Of a DNA stretch of 64,000 nt, positions 50,401 to 59,968 are shown piece by piece. Location: positions 9,202,860 to 9,266,859 of the forward strand of contig JAKJHU010000030.1 of assembly GCA_022316685.1 (NCBI GenBank), read 5' to 3'. This DNA comes from Progne subis subis (taxonomy: Eukaryota; Chordata; Aves; Passeriformes; Hirundinidae). The notes beneath the pieces were generated by a model that had not been told where the DNA came from, did not search any database, and saw only the letters and a program-made list of their open reading frames with translations. Each line of letters begins with the position of its first letter. The stretch's first letter is position 1. The translations under genes were made by a program, and so were the position numbers.

Positions 50401-51016
50401 GGCTTTCTCCTTCATGGGCATCCCAAAAGAATTAAAAACTGATAATGGCCCAGCGTACCGTTCCAAGGAATTCTGCAGCTTCCTGCAACAATGGGGAGTG
50501 GGTCATAAAACAGGCATCCCTCATTCCCCGACAGGCCAAGCAGTGGTGGAGAGGACCCACAGGGAAATCAAAAGGGTCCTCAACCAACAACAACCAGTGT
50601 TGAAAACAGAAACACCACAGACCCGATTGGCCAGGGCTCTATTCACACTGAATTTTTTAAACAGCACCTTCGAGTTTTTAAACCCTCCGATCGTTCGTCA
50701 TTTTGGGGCAAACCCTCAGCTAAACATCAAAGAGAGGCCGCCAGTCATGGTCCGGGACCCTGAAACTGGAAGGACAGAGGGACCTCATGATTTGGTCACG
50801 TGGGGCCGTGGGTACGCTTGCGTGTCCACCCCCACAGGGCCGAAATGGTTACCATCAAAATGGGTGAGGCCCTATGTCCCGAAGGTCTCAGAGGAGAAAA
50901 AGAAACTGCCACAGGTTACTCAGGCAGCTTTTAGGAGGAAAAGGAGGGAAGATTTTTCCCAGGATGGTTTCGCTTTCCTGAATGACCCCTGCTCGAATGC
51001 TAATTGTTTGTATTAG
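47432..51016 (+). CDS. pol: Pro-Pol: dUTPase-like, protease, RT, RNase H, integrase
   Basis: A single uninterrupted frame, 1193 codons counted from 47435, entered by -1 frameshifting from gag. Residues about 35-145 resemble a retroviral dUTPase (PGTLDNN, then KGQIVAQIIP) with the usual catalytic Tyr position altered. Protease follows, but its catalytic triplet is Asp185-Met-Gly (47987-47995) instead of Asp-Thr/Ser-Gly, so it is probably inactive; the flap and C-terminal LLGRDLM motif remain. RT carries LPQGMKVSP and the catalytic YMDD (455-458; 48797-48808). RNase H acidic residues are present (D747, E782, D802, D867). Integrase has an H-X3-H...CPSC zinc domain and the D946, D1003, E1039 triad with DX35E spacing. 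It ends at TAG 51014-51016, just before the env splice acceptor. Length and motifs suggest an otherwise intact polymerase. Confidence 0.95.
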   Translation: MVKERRSTLREEKNGVDRARGEGKGSQSKNNTLEMTYTDHDMAQPILTTNSKYTPYRLQLTEGLHLKDDDWNFVSVDNSEQGTWPRVKGKLIVVGDCKHTPKEIEILPGTLDNNPGKFVLWLRCTHPPTFLPKGQIVAQIIPTWERLEEDNIPTACPVHSITEVKPQVGCELQVGDEAINITGLLDMGVHVTVIPAKHWPSRWALENVAGHVQGIGGMQLAKQSKSVVQIKGPKGQLASLRPFVLDYREPLLGRDLMAQWGVTIDIPDPPQDFWAAVAEERPTHKLNWKTDSPVWVEQWPLSKQKLKALEELVEEQLAKGHIVETTSPWNSPVFVIQKPGKDKWRLLQDLRQINNVIEDMGSLQPGMPTPTMLPQNWKLAVIDIKDCFFHIPLHPDDAPRFAFSVPTINREAPRKRYHWRVLPQGMKVSPIICQWYVASLLSPVRVAAEKAIIHHYMDDVLVCAPTDDVLSHALDLTINALVVAGFELQEDKVQRMPPWRYLGLEISKRTIVPQKLEIKARIQTLADVHQLCGALNWVRPWLGLTTEDLAPLFNLLKGGEELSSPRELTPEAKEALEKVQHLMSTRQAHRCDPDLPFKFIIMGKLPHLHGVIFQWRNNIKKDQGREDPLLIIEWVFLSHQRSKRMTRPQELVAELIRKARVRIRELAGCDFECIHIPIRLRSGQITKAMLEHLLQENEALQFALDSFTGQISIHRPAHKIFNQDAKFTLNLKDVRSRKPLEALTVFTDASGRSHKSVMTWKDPQTQQWEADVAEVEGSPQVAELAAVVRAFERFPEPFNLVTDSAYVAGVVSRADQAILQEVSNTALFELLSKLVKLVSHREQPFFVMHTRSHTDLPGFIAEGNRRADALAAPAAMAPLPSIFEQAKLSHQLHHQNAPGLVRRFHITREQAKAIVATCPSCNQHALPTLSAGVNPRGLNSCELWQTDVTHIPQFGRSKYVHVSVDTFSGAVFASAHTGEKTSDAIKHLIQAFSFMGIPKELKTDNGPAYRSKEFCSFLQQWGVGHKTGIPHSPTGQAVVERTHREIKRVLNQQQPVLKTETPQTRLARALFTLNFLNSTFEFLNPPIVRHFGANPQLNIKERPPVMVRDPETGRTEGPHDLVTWGRGYACVSTPTGPKWLPSKWVRPYVPKVSEEKKKLPQVTQAAFRRKRREDFSQDGFAFLNDPCSNANCLY

Positions 51017-51034
51017 TTCTTTTGTTTCTGACAG
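51013..51034 (+). promoter_or_regulatory. 3' splice acceptor for the env-type transcript
   Basis: A pyrimidine-rich run (TTCTTTTGTTTCTGACAG) ends in AG at 51033-51034, directly after the pol stop. It is the natural partner of the leader donor at 45260. Confidence 0.7.
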
Positions 51035-51587
51035 AGCCTGTCCAGCGCCAGTCCCCAGTGCTGAGGAAGTTCCACCTGCTCCTCAGCATCCTCCTGCTTG
51101 CCAGTCTCACTGCACCTGTCTCTGGATGGTTGGTGCCCCAGCCCAAAGCCACCAGGGCAATGGGGCAGGCCACAAAGCCATCCAGAGCATCCGGGACATA
51201 GTGAATGACATCAAAAGAGAGACTGGTGACTGGCTGAATGGATTGTTTGGGGACTGGGCAATTTCGGGCTGGGTGGGTTCAATTTTGAAATCAGTTTTGT
51301 TGTTTTTATTTGTTATTCTGTTAATTTTAATTGGATTTGGTATCATCAAAAAAATGTTAAGTAGATTAATTTCTAGCACCACACATGCCCCCTCTGTGAA
51401 CCAAGTTGCTGTATCATCCGTGCCTGGATGGGAGGAAAACATGGAACTGGAGGAAAACCCAGAAGACAGGAGACACTCAGAAGAAGAACCTCAGATAGAG
51501 TGGCCCACTCAGCCAGAGTGGCTCACTGAGAGTTACCCGGACTTTGAATATCATCCTCCTCCATTCCAGCCCTCCTCCTGTTATTAA
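51035..51587 (+). pseudogene. env: Env remnant: signal peptide fused out of phase to TM C-terminus
   Basis: Env normally provides SU and TM for entry. Only about 550 bases remain. The first part, in the frame of 51004, encodes a signal-peptide-like hydrophobic segment (HLLLSILLLASLTAPVSG) without an in-frame ATG; a GTG at 51058 sits where one might be expected. That frame then stops. The rest, in the frame of 50982, encodes the end of TM: a WLNGLFGDWAISGW membrane-proximal stretch, one membrane anchor (SVLLFLFVILLILIGFG) and a cytoplasmic tail of about 75 residues with acidic clusters and a YPDF (YxxPhi-type) signal. All of SU and the TM ectodomain core are missing and the junction (about 51125-51180) changes phase, so no functional Env is possible. 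The stop is followed by the polypurine tract. Confidence 0.88.
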
Positions 51588-51590
51588 AAC

Positions 51591-51604
51591 AAAAAAGGGG
51601 GAGA
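51591..51604 (+). promoter_or_regulatory. Polypurine tract of the young provirus
   Basis: AAAAAAGGGGGAGA ends immediately before the TG of the 3' LTR. Confidence 0.92.
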
Positions 51605-52329
51605 TGTAGTGGTGCAGAACTGTTTTATTAGGTTTTTGTAAGAAGTTTATGTTATGGTTCATTTCACTGTATCCCCAATTTTGTATCCCTTTTGTGTCGT
51701 CTGTATAATAAGGTGTTTTGTGTCAATCATCCCACTCCTCACATGGCATGTAACATCCCTCTGCCCCCCCTCACTCTGGGGCAGCCTGTCTATCACTCCA
51801 GGGGTCCCTCCCAGATTGCGAAACCTCAGGGAGAGGGCTTCGGGTGGACAGGTAGCCTGGGGGAATTCTTTCCCTCTGGAGGTGGTTGGTCCGAGGCTTG
51901 GGGGTGGGCACACCTTGTTACCCCCTGGATCCCCTGATTTGTTGTCTTGTTGTATCCTCCCTGGAACCCCTCCCCCGCTTATAAGGGAGAGGGGATTCAA
52001 AGTTTTCTCTCTCAGCTGCTCCTCTCCGAGCTGCTCCTCTCTCTCCCAGCAGCTCTCCGAGCAGCTCTCGCTCAGCTGCTCAGCTCCCAGCCTCTGAGCT
52101 CTCGCCTCTGAGCTCGGAGCTCTCTGCTTCTCAACTCTGGAGCTAATAAACGTCTTTTAACCTGCTAAGCTGAGAGCCAGCCTTTTCTCTTCTGCTGCTG
52201 TTGACTGTCTCAACATACGGGGTCCAACTGCTAAGCCGAAGCCGAAACGAACTGGAAACATATGTATCTGTGTTGACCGAGCTAGCCAGAGGTCCTCTCC
52301 CGCCCGGAGTGGGGAAAAAACCAGATACA
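51605..52329 (+). mobile_element. 3' LTR of the young provirus
   Basis: 725 bp, same length as the 5' LTR, one difference by eye (A at 51783). It is followed by the second CTTTTC target copy (52330-52335). Confidence 0.95.
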
Positions 52330-52335
52330 CTTTTC

Positions 52336-55302
52336 ATTTACTGAGAGGATTACATTCGATAGAAAGAGAAACTAATCAAACCATTAAGTTCTCTGATTCA
52401 TCACACGTGAGGCTATTAGCATTTACCACTTGAAGTTAAGTGACAAAGATGTGGTTTCAACAAGGAAATTGTTGAGGTAAAGTAAATCTTGAAAACAGAA
52501 TGATTTTGAACTAACTTTTTATAATCAGTGAGCGCTTAGTCTCTGAAATATGCATACAGATTACTAGTTTTACATATGTTACAGCCTGGTTTGTTGACTT
52601 TATCAAATGTAGACCATCTTCTGTCATTTAACAACCATCTGGTGTCTGTTGGCAAAGCATCACTTCATCGTCTGTAGAATATTTTTCATGTGAGGGCTCT
52701 AGTCCTAAAGCAAATCTTCATATATTCATATATTCAGCATGACCAGTCTTTTGTTGTTGTTGTTTTTCTCAACTTTGTGGATTATTATTGATATACAAAG
52801 TGTCATTTTCAAGCAGAAACATATTTAATTCAGCCTCAGACCCTGAGGCTTAAAATTAGATACTTATGTCCATATTTAGGTAAACAACAAGAAGTTTGCT
52901 CAGGATTAAGAGAACCAATCAACATATGTCACTCACATAGACTCCAGCCCAAGTTTTCAGGTGCTCATCTGTTCTCAATGTGCTCAGCAAGTCTGGTAAG
53001 TATTCAATAATTTAATTCATCTATAATGCTAAATATGAATTGAAAGTTGTAATTTTAAAGAGCAGCTCTTTAAGCTATTTGTTATACTGATTTTCCCTAC
53101 ACTAACAGCCTTTGACAAGTGCCTCTCTAATTTTCTAACTGTTGCTTGAATTTTACATTACTATCTAACAGAATATCAGTAAGCCATCAGATTCAGTGGA
53201 AACAATGGCCTCCCAAAATTTGATTTGATGCCAAATTTTGAATTTTTTGCAAGTACAGTAATACAATTAAACAGAGGTTCCACCAAATGTAGATTACTGT
53301 ACAAACATTTTGAAATAATATCAATGTTATTATAGAGAGAGATTCCTACATCTGATTCTTTTTAGATGTTTGGATACAGTCATCGAATGCATTGGAGATT
53401 ATTTTTTTTTTTCATTCTGCAGTCTTTGGTTGAGAGTTGCTGGGATTTTAAAACACAATCACAGTCTATTTTCTCCAGTGTGTAATTTTCTCAGAAAACC
53501 TTGGGCAACTCTGTTGATTTTTCAGTTGTTCTTACTGTGTTCAAAGATGACAATGTCAGTGCTTGAAGGCAGACTCAAGGAGTTGTTAACCACAAATTAT
53601 GTCATGTGGAATTTTCTAGCTTTGGGAATATGCAAAGACATGTCTTAGGTATATTTGAAACCTATTATTTGTCACATTCAATATTCTTCTGAAAAATGAA
53701 TTATTCTGTTAGCTATTCAATGCCTGCAGTTCTTTGTCTTTTGTTCAGATATATAACATAATCAGAATTCAGTTGTCACTAGTAAGTGGATGAATGTTTG
53801 TATGTGGGTTGTAACTAATAATGTGCCTACCCTGCAGTCGAAAGGACTTGGTATGGGTGGTGCTGTCATTATTATATCTGTAGAAAAATAAGGCTCCATA
53901 TGTACTAGCTGCTTAAAATTATTTAGCAGCTTCTGCTGAGTTTGGCTACAGCACTATGAGTCATTAGGTGAAACAGTTTAATTCTTATTCTTAGCTTATA
54001 TCATTCTGCCACCTCAATGTACTTCTGTACTAAAAGTTACTAACTGCACTTAAAAGTACTGATTTTCAATGCTAAAACCCTCTTGGGGTGGAATACAGAG
54101 AAGACATCTAATTTTAAATAGCTGGAAAACCTTTTAGTTCTCCTCAGTTCTTATGCTTTATTTTCATTTTTAAAGTTCTCAGAGGACGTTGTCCTTGGTT
54201 ACTGAGAACATTCCCAAAAAATTGCTTTTTCTCTCTTATCTGCTTAAAGATATATATTTTACAATGTGTTTAGTGCTAAGGTAGTTTACAGCAAAGCAAT
54301 CACAAAAAAGTTGTGTTTTTCCAAAATAGTTTCATGAATATTCATGAAGAAATAAATAGTTTCAGCATTTTGTCCTGCATGACTTTTGGCATTACATATG
54401 TCCTGCTTGCTTTTGGATTAGATAAATACTGAATAAGAAATGAAAATAATTCTTGTTAAATAATGTCACCTGGTATTAAGTGTTGGAGCATTATTTGCTA
54501 AAATGAAGTTTTGGGTGAACCTAATTAGGAGCACAGTGCAGGAGTGACTTGAGGTCAACCTCAATACCAGACTTGCCAACTTTTCTCATTCTTATTTAAG
54601 GCTAGTGCAACTTATGTTTAGCTCTGATACAACGTTGCACTGCTTTGCATGTGAAGGGAAACCTCAGACAAAAAGGCACATTTAGATATAGATGAAAAAT
54701 TTCTTAAGAGTGCAGGTGTCCACTCCTGTGAAATGTGCGTGTTTCATGGCATTGTACATCAGACTGCCACAACTCTTTTTTTTGTTTGTTTGCTTGTTTA
54801 TAACAACCATAGGTGACCATCTCTGAACTGAGAAAATTATTTAGACTTCTTCCTGGAAGGACCTTTAGGGCAATTGCTAAGGGCTACAATTCCAGACACA
54901 AAGTCAAACAAGATTATAGACACACTGAATATATTTTGAATTTTGGCTTGGTCTCAGGATTTGAATCCTTTATGATCTGACTGATTTTCCTGAGCAATAG
55001 CCATACAAAGGCAAAATTTTATCTGAAATTTTTGAAAGACTAAATTGATCCTTCTCTTTTTGCCATCTGGACTTCAAAATGACACTGTTCTGAGTTTAAT
55101 AAAAGAATGTATCATCACTAATTAAACTCATTCTGTCCATAAAAGGCTAATATCTGACTTTGAAAGCAATCAGAAACTCTTACATATACATGTGTTACCC
55201 AGAAGATGTTATAATTAAGATATTCTCTATCGCACAAAAGTACTAAAATTCTGTATCTTTGATTGAGTTCTCACCAATCAACCAGTGTACCCGTACTTGT
55301 AT
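52336..55302. other. AT-rich intergenic DNA, no gene seen
   Basis: The spacer between the two proviruses. No recognised repeat or coding region; the longest frame is 92 codons (53370-53648), without a motif. Confidence 0.5.
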
Positions 55303-55307
55303 CTCTG

Positions 55308-55875
55308 TGTCCTAGGTTACAATGTAAGATGTGCACAAAGTATGTATTCTATCACCATCTATATGAGCTGTTGAAACTAAGTTGTGCACTGTTTCCCTTG
55401 CCCCCTCCCTCCAGACTATCTTCTGTTAATGGCCCATCAATGCCCTGCTGCATGACTCATAGGTAACTCCCTCCGGGACCTATCTCTGTTTAATAGGCAA
55501 TCAAGGACCCATTGCAAGACTGATAAAATGATATCAGCCCATTGTGAGATGCTCCGCCCAGGGGGAGGAGCCAAGCATTCCCACCTGGATATAATCTGGG
55601 ATTTGGGACAGCACAGGCAGCCTTACCCACTGGATTCCCAGAGGACAAGAGCTACCAGACCTTTCTGCAGGAACACTGCTTCAACAAGACCACTTCATCT
55701 GGACTGCTGCCACCATGGTTTCAGGTTGTATTCTGACTCTGTCAGTGATCTTTTGTACCACTGCATGTGTTTTATTTTATTTTATTTTACCTTTTTTTTC
55801 CCTCTCCTATTAATTTTTTTTTTTTTTTTTCCCTAACTTGGAGTCTCTCGCTGGTTTTGCCTTCAAGCCAACACA
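55308..55875 (+). mobile_element. 5' LTR of the ERVL-like provirus
   Basis: TGTCCTAGGTTACAATG to GCCAACACA. Contains a GGATATAATCTGGG TATA-like region (about 55591), TTTTA repeats, ATTAAT where the 3' LTR has ATTAAA, and a poly-T run. Confidence 0.9.
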
Positions 55876-55884
55876 TATATATTT

Positions 55885-55902
55885 TGGTGCCCAATGCGGG
55901 GC
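55885..55902 (+). promoter_or_regulatory. tRNA primer binding site of the ERVL-like provirus
   Basis: TGGTGCCCAATGCGGGGC lies nine bases after the LTR. It is similar to a tRNA-Lys(CUU) complement; the assignment is an inference. Confidence 0.65.
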
Positions 55903-56074
55903 CGGAGGTACTGAGAAAAGTCAGAATTACAATTTTGTAGTGAGAAAAAAAACCAAACCCAGCTGTCCGCTATGATGCTCAACATGCTTTCATATATCTT
56001 ATACCTAGCTCTCTACATTTTCCCGCACATGGGGCAGCATTTGCCGGTCTTAATGCTCATGTGTAGACCAGGGT

Positions 56075-57740
56075 ATGGTACCAAAATTGATTTATTGGGT
56101 CTATTATGTTTATAGTATGATAACCTCTGAGGCAATGAGCATCATTTGGAATATATACTCTATTTTGTTTGCTTGTCCTGGTCCAGAATGCTACATCTGG
56201 GCTCTCAACAATCACACCCAGCCCCTGTGGAGAGGGGTAAAGAATGATTTTTTCCAGTCTTTCAGGCCTGGTACAGCAGTTTTCAAAAGTATTGAGCTAT
56301 CTCTAAGTGCCAAGGACAGCATAATATTGTTGTTAGCTCTGCTTTGTCTTCTCTGCACGGCCTGCACCATGCTTAGAAATCAAGCACTACATGGGGTAGT
56401 GCAGCATCTCCTTGAGGAAGAGGGAAAAAGAAACAAATGCAAAACAACGGCATCCGTGTCTACACACACTGTCATAGAGGAAACAGTATCTGCATCTACT
56501 CAGACTGTCACAGAGGAGAAAGGAACCAAAAACAAAGCAACAGTGCCAGTGTCTACACAAGCTGTCACAGAGGAGAAAGAAACCAAAGGTGCCATCAGCA
56601 TCTCCACACAAACTGTCACTGAAGCAGAGCAGCCTAAACCAGTGGAAGTTACCCCTGTTCAGAAGAAGAAATCAAAGAGCAAATCAGTCCGCATAATGAC
56701 TGATGAGGATGTGGCAGGACCTTCGCACCCAGCAGAAGAGACAGAGCCAGAGATCATCATCCGCTCTCTATTCCTGGGTGAACTGCGTGACCTGCGAAGG
56801 GAATTCACCCGCCAGACAAACGAGTCCATCCTGACCTGGCTGCTCCGCATCTGGGATGCTGCAGCCAATGACACCATTCTGGACGGAAGTGAGGCCAGGC
56901 AACTGGGATCACTGTCTCGAGATGTGGTTATTGACCAGGGGATCGGGAGAACCCAACAAACTCTCAACCTCTGGCGGCAACTGCTAACAAGTGTGAGAGA
57001 CAGATACCTTTGTAAAGAAGACCTCCAGGTGCACCAAGGAAAATGGAGCACAATGGAACAAGGTATCTGATGCCTGAGGGAATTGGCTATGCTGGAGATC
57101 ATTTTCTCAGAAGACGAGAGATTTCCTAAAAGCCCAGATGATGTCCAGTGCACATTGCAGATGTGATTGAGATTCGCACGGCTTGGACCAGAGATGTACT
57201 CCTGTTACCTGGCGACGCTGCAGTAGAGGGAAAGTGAGGACAAGGTGGGCGTCTTGGTCAATAAACTAAGAATTTCCGAGGACACTGTCACTGCCCCATT
57301 TCGTACCCATGTCTCATCTGTAGAAACAAGGCTGGCTGAGCAAGTCCGGAGCTTAATTGAAGAGGGCCATCAGAAACTGAAAAAGGAACTTAAGGAAGAA
57401 ATTTACCACATCTCGCCAGAACCAACAAGAGTCTCTGCCATTAGGAGCAGGTATCCACTAGCCAGGGAGAGAGGATACACTCCTCTGGTCTTTTCTTCGG
57501 GAGCATGGAGAAGACATGAGGAAGTGGGATAGAAAACCCACCTCCTCCTTAGCAGCCTGGGTACGTGAACTGAAGAGAGAGACACCTACCACAAAGAGCT
57601 CATCTAGAGCCAACACAGCTCCAGTCTCTCAGGCGCAGAACTCCAGACAGTATAGGAAGAATGATATGACTGATCCTCTTGAAGGGACCTCAGGAACATA
57701 TTTACAGGAAGAGAGCAATGTGTACCATGACCAGGAATAG
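56075..57740 (+). pseudogene. gag: Gag of the ERVL-like provirus
   Basis: The frame from ATG 56075 is open to TGA 57068-57070 (331 codons) and then continues in the same phase with further stops at 57164-57166 and 57224-57226. The last part moves to another phase (frame of 57516) and ends at TAG 57738-57740. Visible: two hydrophobic segments (about residues 5-35 and 80-100), four Ser/Thr-rich near-repeats of the type STQTVTEEK (56455-56630), a basic patch KKKSKSKSVRI, and a helical capsid-like region (RSLFLGELRDLRREF, LTWLLRIWDAAANDT). An upstream frame from ATG 55971 is also hydrophobic and may be the original start, joined by a phase change near 56075. The terminal TAG is in the same phase as pol, which fits a read-through gag-pol design, but with this much decay that is only suggestive. 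Confidence 0.8.
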
Positions 57741-58697
57741 GGGGGCCCTGCCTCTAGCCAGGTAGAGGAAAGGTACAATTGGATCTATTGGACTGTGTGG
57801 ATCCGATGGCCTGGCACATCTGACCCACAAAAATATACGGCTTTGGTTGACACTGGTGCCCAATGTACCCTGATGCCATCAGAGTATGTAGGAACAGAAT
57901 CCATTTCTATTTCTGGAGTGACAGGAAGGTCCCAGCAGCTGACTGTATTGGAGGCCGAAGTGAGTTTAACCAGGAATGGGTGGCAAAAACACTCCATCGT
58001 GACTGGCCCAGAGGCCCCATACATCCTCGGCATAGACTATCTCAGAAATAGATACTTCAAAGACCCAAAAGGGTATCGCTGGGCTTTTGGGATAGCTGCT
58101 GTAGAGACAGAAGACATCAGACAACTGAATACCTTGCCTGGTCTCTCAGATGACTCCTGTGCTGTGGGACTACTGAGAGTTGAAGAGCAACAGGTACCAA
58201 TTGCCACAACAACAGTACACCGTTGGCAATACCGCACCGACAGAGACTCTGTGATTCCTATCCGTGAGATGATTCGTAAACTGGAGAGCCAAGGGGTGGT
58301 CAGCAAGGCTCGTTCACCTTTCAACAGCCCTATATGGCCAGTGCATAAGTCCAGTGGAGAATGGAGACTGACAGTGGATTACTGTGCTCTGAATGAAGTC
58401 ACCCCACCACTAAGCGCTGCTGTGCCAGACATGTTGGATCTTCAGTATGAGCTGGAGTCCAAGGCAGCAAAGTGGTATGCGACCATTGATATTGCCAATG
58501 CCTTCTTCTCCATTCCTTTGGCAGCAGAGTGCAGGGCCCAGTTTGCCTTCACCTGGAAGGGCGTACAGTACACCTGGAACCGACTGCCCCAGGGGTGGAA
58601 ACACAGCCCCACCATCTGCCATGGACTGATCCAGGCTGCACTGGAAAAGGGTGAGGCTCCTGAACATCTACAGTACATTGATGACATCATTGTGTAG
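57741..58697 (+). pseudogene. pol: Protease and N-terminal RT of the ERVL-like provirus
   Basis: In the same phase as the end of gag, directly after its TAG. An aspartic protease with intact catalytic DTG (57849-57857, LVDTGAQCTLMP) and LGIDYL C-terminal motif is followed by RT: SPFNSPIWPVHK, a DIANAFF segment, WNRLPQGWKHSP and the catalytic YIDD (58674-58685). The frame ends at a TAG (58695-58697) immediately after YIDDIIV, where a one-base insertion moves the rest of RT into the next phase. Confidence 0.9.
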
Positions 58698-59968
58698 GGG
58701 GAACACAGCAGGTGAAGTTTTTGAGAAAGGAGAGAAGATCATCCAGATTCTGCTGAAAGCTGGTTTTGCCATTAAGCGAAGTAAAGTTAAGGGACCGGCT
58801 CAAGAAATCCAGTTCCTGGGAGTAAAGTGGCAAGATGGACGGCGGCAGATTCCCACTGAGGTCATCAATAAGATCACCGCAATGCCCCTACCGACCAGCA
58901 AGAAAGAAACACAAGATTTCCTAGGCGCTGTACGATTCTGGAGGATGCACATTCCTGAGTACAGCCAGATTGTGAGCCCTCTCTACCCAGTTACCCGCAA
59001 GAAGAATGATTTCCACTGGGGCCCTGAACAGCAACAAGCCTTTGCCCAGATCAAGCAGGATCGCTCACGTGGTAGCCCTTGGCCCAGTCAGGACGGGACC
59101 AGATGTGAAGAATGTGATCTACTCAGCAGCTGGGAACAATGGCCTGTCCTGGAGCCTTTGGCAGAAGGTGCCTGGGGAGACTCACGGCCGACCACTGGGA
59201 TTCTGGAGCCGAAGCTACAAAGGATACGAAGCCAACTACACTCCCACAGAGAAGGAAATCTTAGCAGCCTATGAAGGAGTTCAAGCTGCCTCAGAAGTAA
59301 TTGGCACTGAAACGCAGCTGCTTTTGGCACCCCGACTACCGATGCTGGGGTGGATGTTCAAGGGAAAAGTTCCTTCCACGCATCTTGCCACTGACACCAC
59401 ATGGAGCAAATGGATTGCCCTCATCACACAGCGCGCCCGTATTGAAAACCCAAATCGCCCTGGGATTCTAGAAATTATAACTAACTGGCCTGAAGGTGAG
59501 ACTTTTGGATTATCTTCTGAAGAAGAAGAAGAAGTGACACGTGCCGAGGAAGCCCCACCGTATAACGAGCTACTGGAGACTGAAAGACAATATGCCCTTT
59601 TCACGGACAGCTCCTGCCAAATTGTAAGCGCTAACCGGAAATGGAAAGCTGCAGTCTGGAGCCCCACACGACGAGTTGCACAAGCTACCGAGGGACAAGG
59701 TGGATCAAGTCAGGTTGCAGAACTTAAAGCCATCCAGCTGGCTTTGGATATTGCCGGAGGAGAGAAGCGGCCAAGACTCTATCTCTACACTGACTCGTGG
59801 ATGGTAGCTAATGCTCTGTGGGGATGGCTGAATCGCTGGAAAAAGGCCAACTGGCAGCACAGAGGGAAACCCATCTGGGCTGCTGAGATTTGGCAAGACA
59901 TCGCCACCCGAGTAGAGAAGCTGACCGTGAAGGTTCAACATGTGGACGCACATGTGTCCAGGAGTTGA
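58698..59968 (+). pseudogene. pol: RT C-terminus and RNase H of the ERVL-like provirus
   Basis: RT continues in the phase of 58651 (FLGVKWQDGRRQIP, then FLGAVRFWRMHIPEYS) until about 59060, where another one-base change moves reading to the phase of 59006. That frame carries the connection region (YSAAGNNGLSWSLWQK, YTPTEKEILAAYEGV) and RNase H with ALFTDSS, VAELKAIQ and LYTDSWMV, and ends at TGA 59966-59968 in the middle of the HVDAH segment, at a probable CGA-to-TGA change. At least two frame changes and one stop, so inactive. Confidence 0.88.

Larger units (their letters stand above)
44232..52329 (+). mobile_element. Young betaretrovirus-like provirus, env-deleted
   Basis: A complete LTR-to-LTR provirus of 8098 bp, flanked by the exact 6-bp duplication CTTTTC (44226-44231 and 52330-52335). 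Order: LTR, tRNA primer site, leader with splice donor, gag, -1 frameshift site, pro-pol (dUTPase-like, protease, RT, RNase H, integrase), splice acceptor, env remnant, polypurine tract, LTR. The two 725-bp LTRs differ at one position by eye (G at 44410, A at 51783). Two solo LTRs of the same family lie at 18393 and 31333. Classification as betaretrovirus-like rests on the dUTPase-like domain, the MA style and the 6-bp duplication; pro and pol share one frame, unlike exogenous betaretroviruses. Confidence 0.95.

Noticed and set aside
55971..56099. Hydrophobic frame from an upstream ATG in the ERVL-like leader
   Set aside because: Stops after 42 codons. It is probably the displaced start of gag, so it is described under gag and not called as a separate gene.
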